DNA of 9,891 nt from Spirosomataceae bacterium (GTDB lineage Bacteria > Bacteroidota > Bacteroidia > Cytophagales > Spirosomataceae): the NCBI GenBank assembly GCA_025455795.1, contig JALOLW010000111.1, positions 1 through 9,891 of the forward strand, in the 5' to 3' direction. A program made the position numbers and the translations under genes. How positions within the stretch are numbered: position 1 is the stretch's first letter; each line of letters begins with the position of its first letter. Below are positions 1 through 7,074 of this stretch, piece after piece. A model generated the notes under the pieces. It worked only from the letters and a program-made list of their open reading frames with translations. It made no database searches and was not told the origin of the DNA.

Positions 1-338
1 CAGAGTTTTACTATGAAGCAAATGGAGGTCTCTTTTTCAAAGACATCGAATTTGAGCAATGGGGCATGAGGATTTACTCTTTTGATGAACTTGAAATAAT
101 GAATCAATATGTGCGAACCTGGAAAGAAAACCTCTTAGAAGAAGATTTAGTAGTTGGGGAGTTTTTAGGGGATTTAGATTTAGTAATAATTTCAAAGAAT
201 AGTAATTATTCTAATAAAGTAATTATAGCTATTCCTATATATTCAAGAGACGACTGGTTCTTTTTGGATATGAACTTCATGGAATTTATAGAGAGATATA
301 TATCATCCTCGGGAGAAAAATTTTGGGAGACCAAATGA
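1..338 (+). CDS. SMI1/KNR4 (SUKH) family protein, 3' part; probable immunity protein
   Basis: The frame is open from base 3 to the TGA at 336-338 and has no in-window start that must be used; the first ATG is at 66, but 21 in-frame codons before it read as the same domain. I therefore treat it as a gene that begins upstream of the window, with about 111 residues visible. Family features seen are an 'NGGLFF' turn near the visible start, 'MRIYS..EL' and 'GEFLGD' with a hydrophobic strand after it, then 'DDWFFL' and the closing helix 'FMEFIERYI', ending in 'GEKFWE'. This is the pattern of SUKH-superfamily proteins, which in bacteria often neutralise polymorphic or contact-dependent toxins in the cytoplasm. 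That the partner toxin lies upstream is inference. The gene is visibly more AT-rich than everything after base 530, which fits a horizontally moving immunity gene. Family call fairly sure; role less so. Confidence 0.7.
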   Translation, partial: EFYYEANGGLFFKDIEFEQWGMRIYSFDELEIMNQYVRTWKENLLEEDLVVGEFLGDLDLVIISKNSNYSNKVIIAIPIYSRDDWFFLDMNFMEFIERYISSSGEKFWETK

Positions 339-353
339 ATGAAATAGAATATC

Positions 354-386
354 TTACATGATTTATTGTCAAAATAAATCATGTAA
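354..386. terminator. Perfect 14-bp inverted repeat, possible terminator hairpin
   Basis: Bases 354-367 (TTACATGATTTATT) are exactly complementary to 373-386, with a 5-base loop (368-372). The repeat begins 15 bases after the stop of the SUKH gene. The stem is AT-rich and no T-run follows on either strand, so it is not a classic intrinsic terminator. It could still mark the transcript end, protect it, or be a protein-binding palindrome. The symmetry is seen directly; the function is inferred. Confidence 0.5.
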
Positions 387-530
387 CAACTAAATCTACT
401 GTTAAAGGCATTTTTAATGCTTGTATTGTAGGGAAAATAGAGGTAACCAAGAAATACGAGAATAGAATTTAAGAGTTATGAGCAACTTATGACTTTGTCA
501 AAAGCAAGTTTCTAATGTTTCGAGCGACCA

Positions 531-2048
531 TTACTTTCCTTTCTTGGCGTCTTCTTTGGGTTCGGGACGGGGATTGGTGGGGTCGTAGGAGATTTTATTG
601 ACGTAGAATACCTCGCGTGGGAGGCCGATGAGTTTTTCGCTGCCTATTTTTTGGTAGCCATACGCCAAAAAATAGCGGTCGTACCAAGCCGCCAACTGAC
701 TTTCTTCGTTGTTGATGACCCGATCGTTGTCGTTGGCGGTTTTGAGGTCGTGTACTTCTGGTTCACGAATCACTTTATTGCGGTCTATGACTTCGGTGTT
801 GATTTTGCCTTCTTTAGGGTAGGCCATCACGAGAAATTCGTTTCGCTTGTTTACTTGTACCATTTCGAGGAGTTCGGTAGCTTCCACGTTGTCGAGGGTG
901 AAGCAGTTGTCCCACAGCAGGTTTCCTGTCTTATCAAAACCGCACACAATAGCGTGCGTGTAACGAAACCCGTCAAATTCACGGTTGATATTCCGCATAA
1001 AATTGTTGGTGTACATCGTATTGTTTTTATAGACAGGATAATACACCTCTGCCACCAACACAAACTCGTCGCCGTGCGTAATTACGTCGTGTACCAAGAG
1101 ACGGTAGCGAAATTTTGGCTCTTTGCCGTCTTCTTTGCGCTTGGATATTTTTTCCACCACGCGCTGTTTACGTTTGGGTTTGAGATAGTTGAAGAAATTC
1201 TCCAATTTAGAAAAATCCACCCATTGAAATCGCTCTGGCTCGGCGTCTTTGATTTTAGAAAAATACAGCCCTTGTGAATATTGGGTACAGCCCTGGGCGT
1301 AGTTGCCCACGAGGAGCGACGATTCCTCGTCGAGGGGGATGATTTTGCCCGAAATCAGCCCGTTGTTATTTTCAAAAGGCATCGTCGTTGTTTTGACCAA
1401 TTTGCCCTCGTAGGAGTAGGTTTTGAGCGTAAACTGGCAGTTGCCCCGTTTGAAAGTATAAAGTAAGACATTCAGCCGATTGCGCTGCTCGTCGAGTTCG
1501 ATGCTGCTAATTTCGGTATTGCTTGTGTAAAGATAGGGCAGGGCCTTGATGCTTTTGTCAAAAAACGAAAACGCCAATACAATGGGGCGGTTGTTGTGGT
1601 AGCCACCGACAAAGGCTACGTTGCCGAGTACTTTGAAATGCACGATGTCGGCACGGGTGAGCATATCACCTTTGAAAGTTTCTACTTCGCCATCTTCCAT
1701 GTCAAGGCGCAGGACCGTAATCTTGTCGGTATCAGGCTCTTGCAGTAGCCAAAAAAGGTACTGCTTGTTGAAGTAAGATTTGATTGGGCGCAGGTCGTCG
1801 GCGAGTTTGTATTCCGTTTTCCAACGTTCTTTGAGGGTGCTGTCGAAGCGAAAAAAGAACCATTTTTCGTTACCGTAGGGTTCTTCTTGCCGTTTAGTGA
1901 CCAAAATGCCGTTTTCGTTGAGCGGAGTGACATCGAAGTATTCTTCGGTACTGGTACTGACTTTGAACTCCAGCCGCTGCGATTGTTCCAACTGCCCCCG
2001 AACTGTCAGCGAAACGATGAGTAGTATGAAAATGCTCCAAGTTTTCAT
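531..2048 (-). CDS. Secreted protein of unknown function, possibly a beta-propeller
   Basis: The 505-residue product starts with a signal peptide (MKTWSIFILLIV..., cleavage likely after RG at about residue 18, before QLEQ), so it should be exported. I chose the ATG at 2046-2048. The frame also opens at a TTG at 2093, but that would put 15 extra residues in front of the signal peptide and would overlap a TAnnTTTG promoter box at 2091-2098. No family is recognised. The sequence is rich in short beta-strand and turn units, with one 'FDKTGNLLW' stretch near residue 371 that resembles a propeller blade turn; a propeller fold is a guess. There are four cysteines, two close together (C369, C382), a basic segment around residues 290-310, and a Lys-rich C-terminal tail. 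It lies downstream of the paralog ending at 2121, with a 72-base gap that holds its own candidate promoter. Confidence 0.8.
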   Translation of the reverse strand: MKTWSIFILLIVSLTVRGQLEQSQRLEFKVSTSTEEYFDVTPLNENGILVTKRQEEPYGNEKWFFFRFDSTLKERWKTEYKLADDLRPIKSYFNKQYLFWLLQEPDTDKITVLRLDMEDGEVETFKGDMLTRADIVHFKVLGNVAFVGGYHNNRPIVLAFSFFDKSIKALPYLYTSNTEISSIELDEQRNRLNVLLYTFKRGNCQFTLKTYSYEGKLVKTTTMPFENNNGLISGKIIPLDEESSLLVGNYAQGCTQYSQGLYFSKIKDAEPERFQWVDFSKLENFFNYLKPKRKQRVVEKISKRKEDGKEPKFRYRLLVHDVITHGDEFVLVAEVYYPVYKNNTMYTNNFMRNINREFDGFRYTHAIVCGFDKTGNLLWDNCFTLDNVEATELLEMVQVNKRNEFLVMAYPKEGKINTEVIDRNKVIREPEVHDLKTANDNDRVINNEESQLAAWYDRYFLAYGYQKIGSEKLIGLPREVFYVNKISYDPTNPRPEPKEDAKKGK

Positions 2049-2090
2049 TTGCTGCAAGGGCAAGGAATGACGAGATGACTTCTGGACGGT

Positions 2091-2098
2091 CAAATTTA
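2091..2098 (-). promoter_or_regulatory. Candidate -7 promoter box for the 2048 gene
   Basis: Reading the minus strand, TAAATTTG matches the Bacteroidota -7 consensus TAnnTTTG exactly and lies 43 bases before the ATG at 2048. No TTG is found 17-23 bases further upstream, so the -33 half is missing. The box sits in the short gap after the stop of the preceding minus-strand gene, which suggests the secreted-protein gene can be transcribed independently. Confidence 0.45.
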
Positions 2099-2120
2099 GA
2101 AAATTATGACATTCCTGACG

Positions 2121-3551
2121 TTATTCTTTGACGAATTTCTTCTTCTGTTCATAAAAATCCATGAACCCTTCCAACTGTTCGGCGGGTAAACGACGAGCAA
2201 TGATTTTTTTATCGGCATCCAAAACATAAATTGTGGGGGCATTGACTACGTCAAAATCTTTGCGATAGTTGATACGAAAGGTATAGTCGTAGCCGTTGGT
2301 CCACTCACCCGTGCCAAACTCTTGGATAAACTTCTTCCAATTTTCGGGTGCACCCGCGATGGCGACGGCATAAAACTTAACCCCAAGCGAGTCTTTGTTT
2401 TTGTCATAGAATTGCTTCAAATACGGCATCGCCTGACGGCAGTGTGAGCAAGTAGGTTCGTAAAATACCACCACGGTATAATTGGCTTTTATCTCCGACA
2501 ATGACCGCTTGGTACCCGTCGTATCTGTCACCGCCAACTCGGGCATGATTTTGCCCACGAGCAGCGGTTTGAGGGTATTGACTTTTTCTCGAATACCTTG
2601 GATTGTGGTTGAGTCGGTGATAGGCATGATGCCGCCGAGATAGTATTTTTCGGCCAAATGCACAAAAACGCTCTCGTTGCCCACGTAGCTCGTTGCTTCT
2701 GATTGATTGGTCAAGTACCAAATACAGTACGCTATCAACTCTTTTTGGCCGCCTTTGAGGGCCTTGTCAATCACCCAATCGTTTCGCATTTTGAGGGTAT
2801 CAGGCTCAGGGTAAATGAGTTCTTTGAAATAGCGGTCTAAGCGTCGCTGCAAAAAAGGAGTCCGCACGATGCGGTCGTCGGTGAAGTCTATGTTGTCAAA
2901 AAAATGGTCTTGGTAATATTGAAACAGCCAAGTAGAGTCGGTTTTGCCATCGGGACGTTTGGGGGCATTGGGCAGTTCTACGTCGCCGCTTGCCTTCATA
3001 AATTTGGCGGCAAGGCTGCCTTCATTGGTTTTGATAAACGCCCGAAACTGCTCCATGGCTTGGTTTCGGAGGCCATTGATTTTGGCTTGGAGCATTTGCT
3101 GTCCAGTGGCATCTTTGCGAAGTTTGAGTTGGGCTTGATAGACCCCGATTTCGGCGTTGAGGTTGGCTACTTTGCGCTGGTATTCATAAAAAAGCTCATT
3201 TTCCCGCGAGCCTTCCACGCGCATGTTGGCGCCTATATTGACCGAATCAGTCACAAACGAAAAAGTCTGGTCACTGTCTATCACAAAATCGGCCACGCGC
3301 TGCTTGCGGGGGCTGAGGAGCATATACAGTCCTTCAGGAAGTGCGTTAGTCCCTTCAAATACGAGTGTACCGCTGTTGTCTATTTGGGCTTCGGCCTTGT
3401 TGATGTACTGACTCGACCCGAAGTAGTGCGCGAGGGTGTAAGTACCCGACCGACTGCCTTTGATGGTCCCTTTGATTTGGTACTGCGCCCAAACCATCTG
3501 ACTTAATATGACGAAGAAAAAGGTTAATATTTTGGGTAAATATCTGAACAT
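2121..3551 (-). CDS. Exported thioredoxin-fold protein with CSHC active site (TlpA/DUF5106-like)
   Basis: The 476-residue protein has a signal peptide (cleavage likely after VWA at 22, before QYQIKG). An N-terminal beta-rich domain of DUF4369 type (about 24-125, 'IKGTIKG', 'LPEGLYML') follows, then a helical linker domain (about 130-330) with 'DSTWLFQYYQDHFFDNIDF' and 'AEKYYLGGIMP', which I read as DUF5106-like. The C-terminal thioredoxin domain has the motif CSHC at 368-371 and a cis-proline in 'NAPTIYV' at about 439, so both catalytic elements are present. TlpA-type proteins act as periplasmic thiol-disulfide reductases, usually keeping client cysteines reduced; the client here is unknown. 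The gene follows its paralog (3609-5027) by 57 bases and is probably co-transcribed with it. Start: ATG at 3549-3551, placing the signal peptide at the N-terminus. Confidence 0.88.
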   Translation of the reverse strand: MFRYLPKILTFFFVILSQMVWAQYQIKGTIKGSRSGTYTLAHYFGSSQYINKAEAQIDNSGTLVFEGTNALPEGLYMLLSPRKQRVADFVIDSDQTFSFVTDSVNIGANMRVEGSRENELFYEYQRKVANLNAEIGVYQAQLKLRKDATGQQMLQAKINGLRNQAMEQFRAFIKTNEGSLAAKFMKASGDVELPNAPKRPDGKTDSTWLFQYYQDHFFDNIDFTDDRIVRTPFLQRRLDRYFKELIYPEPDTLKMRNDWVIDKALKGGQKELIAYCIWYLTNQSEATSYVGNESVFVHLAEKYYLGGIMPITDSTTIQGIREKVNTLKPLLVGKIMPELAVTDTTGTKRSLSEIKANYTVVVFYEPTCSHCRQAMPYLKQFYDKNKDSLGVKFYAVAIAGAPENWKKFIQEFGTGEWTNGYDYTFRINYRKDFDVVNAPTIYVLDADKKIIARRLPAEQLEGFMDFYEQKKKFVKE

Positions 3552-3556
3552 GAATT

Positions 3557-3626
3557 AGTTATTTGTTAATCGTTATCCGTTAACTGCTTACTGCAAACTA
3601 AAAACTGCCTACTGCTTACTGCCTAC
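3557..3626. repeat. Degenerate heptanucleotide tandem repeat, 10 units
   Basis: Split into sevens from 3557, the plus strand reads AGTTATT, TGTTAAT, CGTTATC, CGTTAAC, TGCTTAC, TGCAAAC, TAAAAAC, TGCCTAC, TGCTTAC, TGCCTAC. The period of seven is kept without slippage while the unit drifts from GTTAAT-like to TGCYTAC. The array fills the whole gap between the two thioredoxin paralogs and runs into the 3' end of the upstream one, whose stop codon (3609-3611) and last codons are made of repeat. It resembles in style the short heptanucleotide repeats known from cyanobacteria; origin and function here are unknown. Confidence 0.85.
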
Positions 3627-5027
3627 TGCACTCACCCGTTTTTTGTGCATATTCAAAAAGGGTTCCAAATCCTCGACTCCGATGCGACGAGCGATGATTT
3701 TTTTGTTTTTGTCCAAAATATAAATGGTGGGGGTTGAAAATACGTCATAATCGGTACGATAGGTGACTTGTCTTGACACGACCGCACCGAAACCATTGAC
3801 GAGGTTTTCGAGTTGAAACTCCTTCACAAATTTTCTCCATTCAGCCTCTGTTCCCTCGGTAGCGATGGTCATCACCTCCGCCCCTTGTGCTTTAAACTTA
3901 TCGTGAAACGCTTTGAGTTTGGGGGCAGACTCGCGGCAGTGTCCACAAGTAGGCGAGTAAAAAAACACCACTGTGTAATCGGCCTTGATGCCGTGAATGT
4001 AATCCAAGCGGTCGGCTGTACGGTAGCTCATTACGCCCAAATCGGGGATTACTTTGTTGATAAGCAGGGGTTTGAGTACTTTTACGCGGTCAGAGATGGC
4101 CTTGACCGTGCTGCTATCCGACACGGGCATGATACCCGTAAGGTAGTATTTTTCGGCCATATGGATAAACACCCCGTCGGTACCTACTACTTTGGGCATT
4201 TCGTACTGGTTGGTGATGTAATAAATGGCGTAAGAAATCACATCTTTCTGTTTTCCTGCAATCGCCCTGCCCACGATAAAATCTGCTTCTTTCACAATGG
4301 AATCTTCTACCTGAACGGTCAACTCTTTGATGTATCGCTCCAGCTTTTGGTGAAAGAATGGGGTCTGTAACATGCGGGTATCGGCAAAATCGAAGTTGTC
4401 CCAAAAATGCGCCTTGTAGTAATTGAACAGCCAAGTCGAATCCTCTTTTCCGTTGGGCTGTTTGGGCGCGGGTGGTAGTTCGGGGTCGGCGGCGGTTTTC
4501 ATGATTTTGACCGTGAAAGACCCGTCGTTTTGCTTCATAAAATTGTCATAGTAGGCTTTACGTTGGTCTTGAATATCTTTGAAGCGTTTGTCCGACTCGG
4601 GTACATTTTGAGCTTTCAGACGCTGATATTCATCTTCTTTGGATTTCATAAATTGCTGAAAATCGTAGAAAATCTCATTGTCTTTGCTGCCTTTGATGCG
4701 CACACTGCCCACTACATCGGTGGTGTCGGCGGTGATACTAAACTCCTGGTCGTCGCTGATGAGTAAGCGGTAAAGTGTGCGGCGGTTGGGCAGTACCAAC
4801 TCATAAATTCCACCAGGCAGCGGCTTGTCTTTCTGAAACACAAAACGACCGTTGGCGTCGGCTTTTGCCGTATCTTTGGCGTAAATTTGAGCGGCATAAT
4901 AGTTGGCCAAAATACAATCGCCGCCGCTAAGTCCTTTGATTTGTCCTTCGATGCGGTAGCCGTTTTGGGCAAATGCCGCCGTTGTAATGGTAAAAAATAA
5001 GCCGAATGCGTAATTTTTCAGATTCAT
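3609..5027 (-). CDS. Exported thioredoxin-fold protein with CGHC active site (paralog of 2121-3551 product)
   Basis: The 472-residue protein has the same plan as the neighbouring gene. A signal peptide (MNLKNYAFGLFF..., cleavage near AFA/QNG) is followed by a DUF4369-type beta domain ('IEGQIKG', 'LPGGIYEL'), a DUF5106-like helical domain with 'DSTWLFNYYKAHFWDNFDF' and 'AEKYYLTGIMP', and a thioredoxin domain with CGHC at 361-364 and a cis-proline in 'STPTIYI' at about 433. The shared blocks show a tandem duplication that has diverged a good deal. I use the ATG at 5025-5027; a TTG at 5051 would add eight residues before the signal peptide. The last residues (SAVGSKQ) are encoded by the heptad repeat and are unlikely to be part of the fold. 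A near-match promoter box (TACGTTTTG, one base too long) lies at 5049-5057. The role, periplasmic thiol-disulfide reduction, is inferred from the family. Confidence 0.88.
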   Translation of the reverse strand: MNLKNYAFGLFFTITTAAFAQNGYRIEGQIKGLSGGDCILANYYAAQIYAKDTAKADANGRFVFQKDKPLPGGIYELVLPNRRTLYRLLISDDQEFSITADTTDVVGSVRIKGSKDNEIFYDFQQFMKSKEDEYQRLKAQNVPESDKRFKDIQDQRKAYYDNFMKQNDGSFTVKIMKTAADPELPPAPKQPNGKEDSTWLFNYYKAHFWDNFDFADTRMLQTPFFHQKLERYIKELTVQVEDSIVKEADFIVGRAIAGKQKDVISYAIYYITNQYEMPKVVGTDGVFIHMAEKYYLTGIMPVSDSSTVKAISDRVKVLKPLLINKVIPDLGVMSYRTADRLDYIHGIKADYTVVFFYSPTCGHCRESAPKLKAFHDKFKAQGAEVMTIATEGTEAEWRKFVKEFQLENLVNGFGAVVSRQVTYRTDYDVFSTPTIYILDKNKKIIARRIGVEDLEPFLNMHKKRVSAVGSKQ

Positions 5028-5078
5028 TGTGATTAAGTTTTCCGTCACCAAAACGTATTTTCTTGATTTTTAGCGTAT

Positions 5079-5846
5079 ATGTTTTATTTTCTTTCCAAGA
5101 CTTTTGACGTCCTCGTGATGCCTCTAACGTTGGCGTTGTTGGCGATTTTGTACAGTATCTTTACCAAAAACCATGCCCGAAAGCGCAAAGTTCTCTGGAG
5201 TGTGGTCGTGTTTTTGTATTTGGTAAGCAATCCCCTCCTTGTCAATCAGCTTGTGCGCTGGTGGGAAGGCGCGTTGCCACCGACCATCACGCAGCCCTAT
5301 GAGGTAGGCGTGGTACTGACGGGCGGCATGACCAAACTGTACCAATCCCAAACCAAGCACTTTTGGATGGGCGACGTAGCCGACCGCGCCGTGCAAGCCT
5401 TTGAACTCTACAAGGAGGGCAAAATTAAAAAAATTTTAATCAGTGGTGGCCAAGGAAATCTAAGAGGTACAGCCAAAGGTCCCAGCGAAAGCGACGGGGT
5501 AAAGCAGTATTTGATATTGTCGGGGGTCAATCCTGCTGATATTATTCAGGAAGCAAAATCGCGTAACACCCGCGAAAACGCCTTGTTTTCGGCCAAAATC
5601 TTACGTGAGCAGTTTCGTACCAATCGGTGTGTAGTGATTACGTCGGCTTTTCACCTTCGGCGAAGCGTGGCTTGTTTCAAAAAAGCGGGCATAGAAGTAC
5701 TGCCTCATTCGGCGCAGTACCTCCAAGAAGATTTGGTGGTTTGGTTTGACCAGTTTTTCCCGAGCGAGCAGGCCCTCGAATCTTTTTATACGATATGGCA
5801 TGAGATGGTCGGATACGCCATCTATCGGGTCATGGGCTATGCCTAA
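5079..5846 (+). CDS. YdcF/ElyC/SanA-like membrane protein (DUF218 domain)
   Basis: The 255-residue protein has two N-terminal membrane segments (about 9-28 and 38-58) with a basic loop between them (KNHARKRK). A DUF218 domain from about 77 to 225 follows. Its hallmark strands and loops are present: 'VVLTGG' at 78-83, 'ILISGGQG' at 119-126, 'SRNTRENA' at 161-168 and 'VITSAFHLRRS' at 186-196. The membrane topology with a large extracytoplasmic domain resembles ElyC, which in E. coli affects use of the undecaprenyl lipid carrier in envelope synthesis; the exact reaction of this family is not settled, so I give no symbol. The gene is divergent from the thioredoxin genes, with only 51 bases between start codons. 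Its TAA shares bases with the stop codon of pfkA on the other strand. Length and motifs are complete. Confidence 0.87.
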   Translation: MFYFLSKTFDVLVMPLTLALLAILYSIFTKNHARKRKVLWSVVVFLYLVSNPLLVNQLVRWWEGALPPTITQPYEVGVVLTGGMTKLYQSQTKHFWMGDVADRAVQAFELYKEGKIKKILISGGQGNLRGTAKGPSESDGVKQYLILSGVNPADIIQEAKSRNTRENALFSAKILREQFRTNRCVVITSAFHLRRSVACFKKAGIEVLPHSAQYLQEDLVVWFDQFFPSEQALESFYTIWHEMVGYAIYRVMGYA

Positions 5847-6817
5847 GTACTCAAAATCTTCACCATTCGAAGCATATCTTCGTTGATGGGTTTGGGCAAG
5901 CGTATGGTATCTTTGAAGTTGGTATAAACGAGTCGGTCGTTGATGATGCCCGCCATTACGTTTTTCTGTCCTTCCATCAGTCCTTCTACTGCTCCCAAGC
6001 CCAAGCGACTCGCCAAAATGCGGTCGAAAGCCGTAGGAATGCCCCCACGCTGGATGTGGCCGAGGGTAGTCACGCGCATGTCCATGTCAGTACCAGAGCG
6101 CTCTCTGATTTTTTCGGCGACTTCGGCGGCGTTGCCTTCTTCGTCGCCCTCGGCTACCACAATGATAGACGAAGATTTGGAGCGATTCCAGCCCTGTCGC
6201 AGGGTTTCGACGACTTCTGAGATAGGGGTAAGGACTTCTGGCACCATCACGATTTCGGCCCCGCCCGCTATGCCCGACTGAATGGCAATATAGCCCGAGT
6301 CGCGGCCCATCACTTCAATGAAAAACACGCGGTCGTGAGAATCTGCGGTATCACGGATTTTGTCAATGGCTTCGAGGGCTGTATTGACGGCGGTATCGTA
6401 GCCGATGGTACTGTCGGTGCCGTAGAGGTCGTTGTCAATCGTTCCAGGTGCGCCCACCGTAGGAATACCAAATTCGTCATAAAATAGGGTTGCCCCCGTG
6501 AAAGTACCGTTGCCACCGATAGCGACCAGTCCTTCGATGCCAAATTTTTGGAGTTGCTCGTAGGCTTTCTGACGGCCTTCTTTGGTCATAAACTCCTTGC
6601 TACGAGCCGATTTGAGAATAGTACCTCCGCGCTGAATGATATTGCTTACCGAGTGAGAAGTCATTTGATAAATGTCGCCTGAAATCATGCCGTTGTAACC
6701 ACGGCGAATGCCATAGACCTCCAAGCCATAATAGATAGCACTCCGAACCACGGCACGAATACAAGCGTTCATACCAGGGGCGTCGCCGCCAGAGGTAAAA
6801 ACTGCGATTTTGTTCAT
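5843..6817 (-). CDS. pfkA: ATP-dependent 6-phosphofructokinase
   Basis: The 324-residue product, the usual length for bacterial PfkA, phosphorylates fructose 6-phosphate to fructose 1,6-bisphosphate in glycolysis in the cytoplasm. Visible motifs are 'TSGGDAPGMN' at 8-17 (ATP-binding loop), 'RGGT' at 63-66, 'PGTIDND' at 124-130 carrying the catalytic aspartate (D128), 'EVMGRDSGY' at 168-176 and 'LGHIQRGG' at 252-259 (sugar phosphate binding). Gly at position 104 and PGTIDND rather than PKTIDND mark an ATP enzyme, not a pyrophosphate one. Arginines 21 and 25 of the effector site are kept. One key residue differs: the GGDG motif reads GGNG (N103, codon AAC at 6509-6511), replacing the aspartate that helps hold Mg-ATP in characterised enzymes. 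Everything else looks functional. The start follows a TAAATTTG box by about 80 bases. The stop overlaps that of the convergent YdcF-like gene. Confidence 0.96.
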   Translation of the reverse strand: MNKIAVFTSGGDAPGMNACIRAVVRSAIYYGLEVYGIRRGYNGMISGDIYQMTSHSVSNIIQRGGTILKSARSKEFMTKEGRQKAYEQLQKFGIEGLVAIGGNGTFTGATLFYDEFGIPTVGAPGTIDNDLYGTDSTIGYDTAVNTALEAIDKIRDTADSHDRVFFIEVMGRDSGYIAIQSGIAGGAEIVMVPEVLTPISEVVETLRQGWNRSKSSSIIVVAEGDEEGNAAEVAEKIRERSGTDMDMRVTTLGHIQRGGIPTAFDRILASRLGLGAVEGLMEGQKNVMAGIINDRLVYTNFKDTIRLPKPINEDMLRMVKILST

Positions 6818-6898
6818 TATAGGTAGGTATTAAGGTGGCTTATTGAATTTGTTATTTCAAGGTATCGAAATCACCACTAAATAACACAATCGAAGTGA

Positions 6899-6906
6899 CA
6901 AATTTA
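6899..6906 (-). promoter_or_regulatory. Candidate -7 promoter box for pfkA
   Basis: On the minus strand this reads TAAATTTG, an exact TAnnTTTG. It lies 81 bases before the pfkA ATG, giving a leader of roughly 75 bases. The upstream region is AT-rich but has no TTG 17-23 bases away, so only half of the promoter is recognisable. Confidence 0.45.
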
Positions 6907-6971
6907 TGCTGTATTTATTTTAAAATGTGTTTTTCACGAAAATTTATCAAAAAATTAAGAAACAGTTGCAG

Positions 6972-7002
6972 TTGGTAAGCGGCGAGAAATGCGGTACTTT
7001 TG
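6972..7002 (+). promoter_or_regulatory. Candidate promoter for trpA
   Basis: TTG at 6972-6974, a 20-base spacer, and TACTTTTG at 6995-7002 together match the Bacteroidota pattern TTG-N17-23-TAnnTTTG. Transcription would start near 7006-7009 and give a leader of about 90 bases that contains the heptad repeat at 7026-7074 and a small hairpin at 7056-7077. The pfkA box faces away at 6899-6906, so the 281-base gap holds two divergent promoters. Confidence 0.6.
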
Positions 7003-7025
7003 CCTATCCGAAAAATATGAAAGCC

Positions 7026-7074
7026 CGTTATTTGTTGTCCGTTATTTGTTATTAGATGAGCGGTATTTGTCGCT
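7026..7074. repeat. Degenerate heptanucleotide tandem repeat in the trpA leader, 7 units
   Basis: In sevens from 7026 the plus strand reads CGTTATT, TGTTGTC, CGTTATT, TGTTATT, AGATGAG, CGGTATT, TGTCGCT. Units 1 and 3 are identical, and the block GTTATTTGTT is shared exactly with the array at 3557-3626 in the same plus-strand orientation. The array lies between the predicted trpA promoter and the trpA start codon and so should be transcribed. Units 5-7 are more degraded and contribute to a hairpin. Confidence 0.7.

Noticed and set aside
408..418. A short GCATT/AATGC stem after the secreted protein gene as its terminator.
   Set aside because: Only five base pairs with a three-base loop and no good T-run on the minus strand; too weak to call.
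651..1277. A 208-codon plus-strand open frame antisense to the secreted protein gene.
   Set aside because: It lies wholly inside a gene with a signal peptide and promoter box, and its translation shows no recognisable domain; it is a by-product of the codon use of the minus-strand gene.
2904..3506. A 200-codon plus-strand open frame antisense to the CSHC thioredoxin gene.
   Set aside because: The minus-strand frame has a signal peptide, conserved domain blocks and active site; the antisense frame has none.
3557..3626. The tandem repeat as a CRISPR array.
   Set aside because: Units are seven bases with no spacers, and no cas gene is present.
7017..7055. A 12-codon open frame in the trpA leader (ATG at 7017, TAG at 7053-7055) that could be an attenuator leader peptide.
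   Set aside because: It contains no tryptophan codon, is made largely of heptad repeat, and no terminator follows the leader hairpin.
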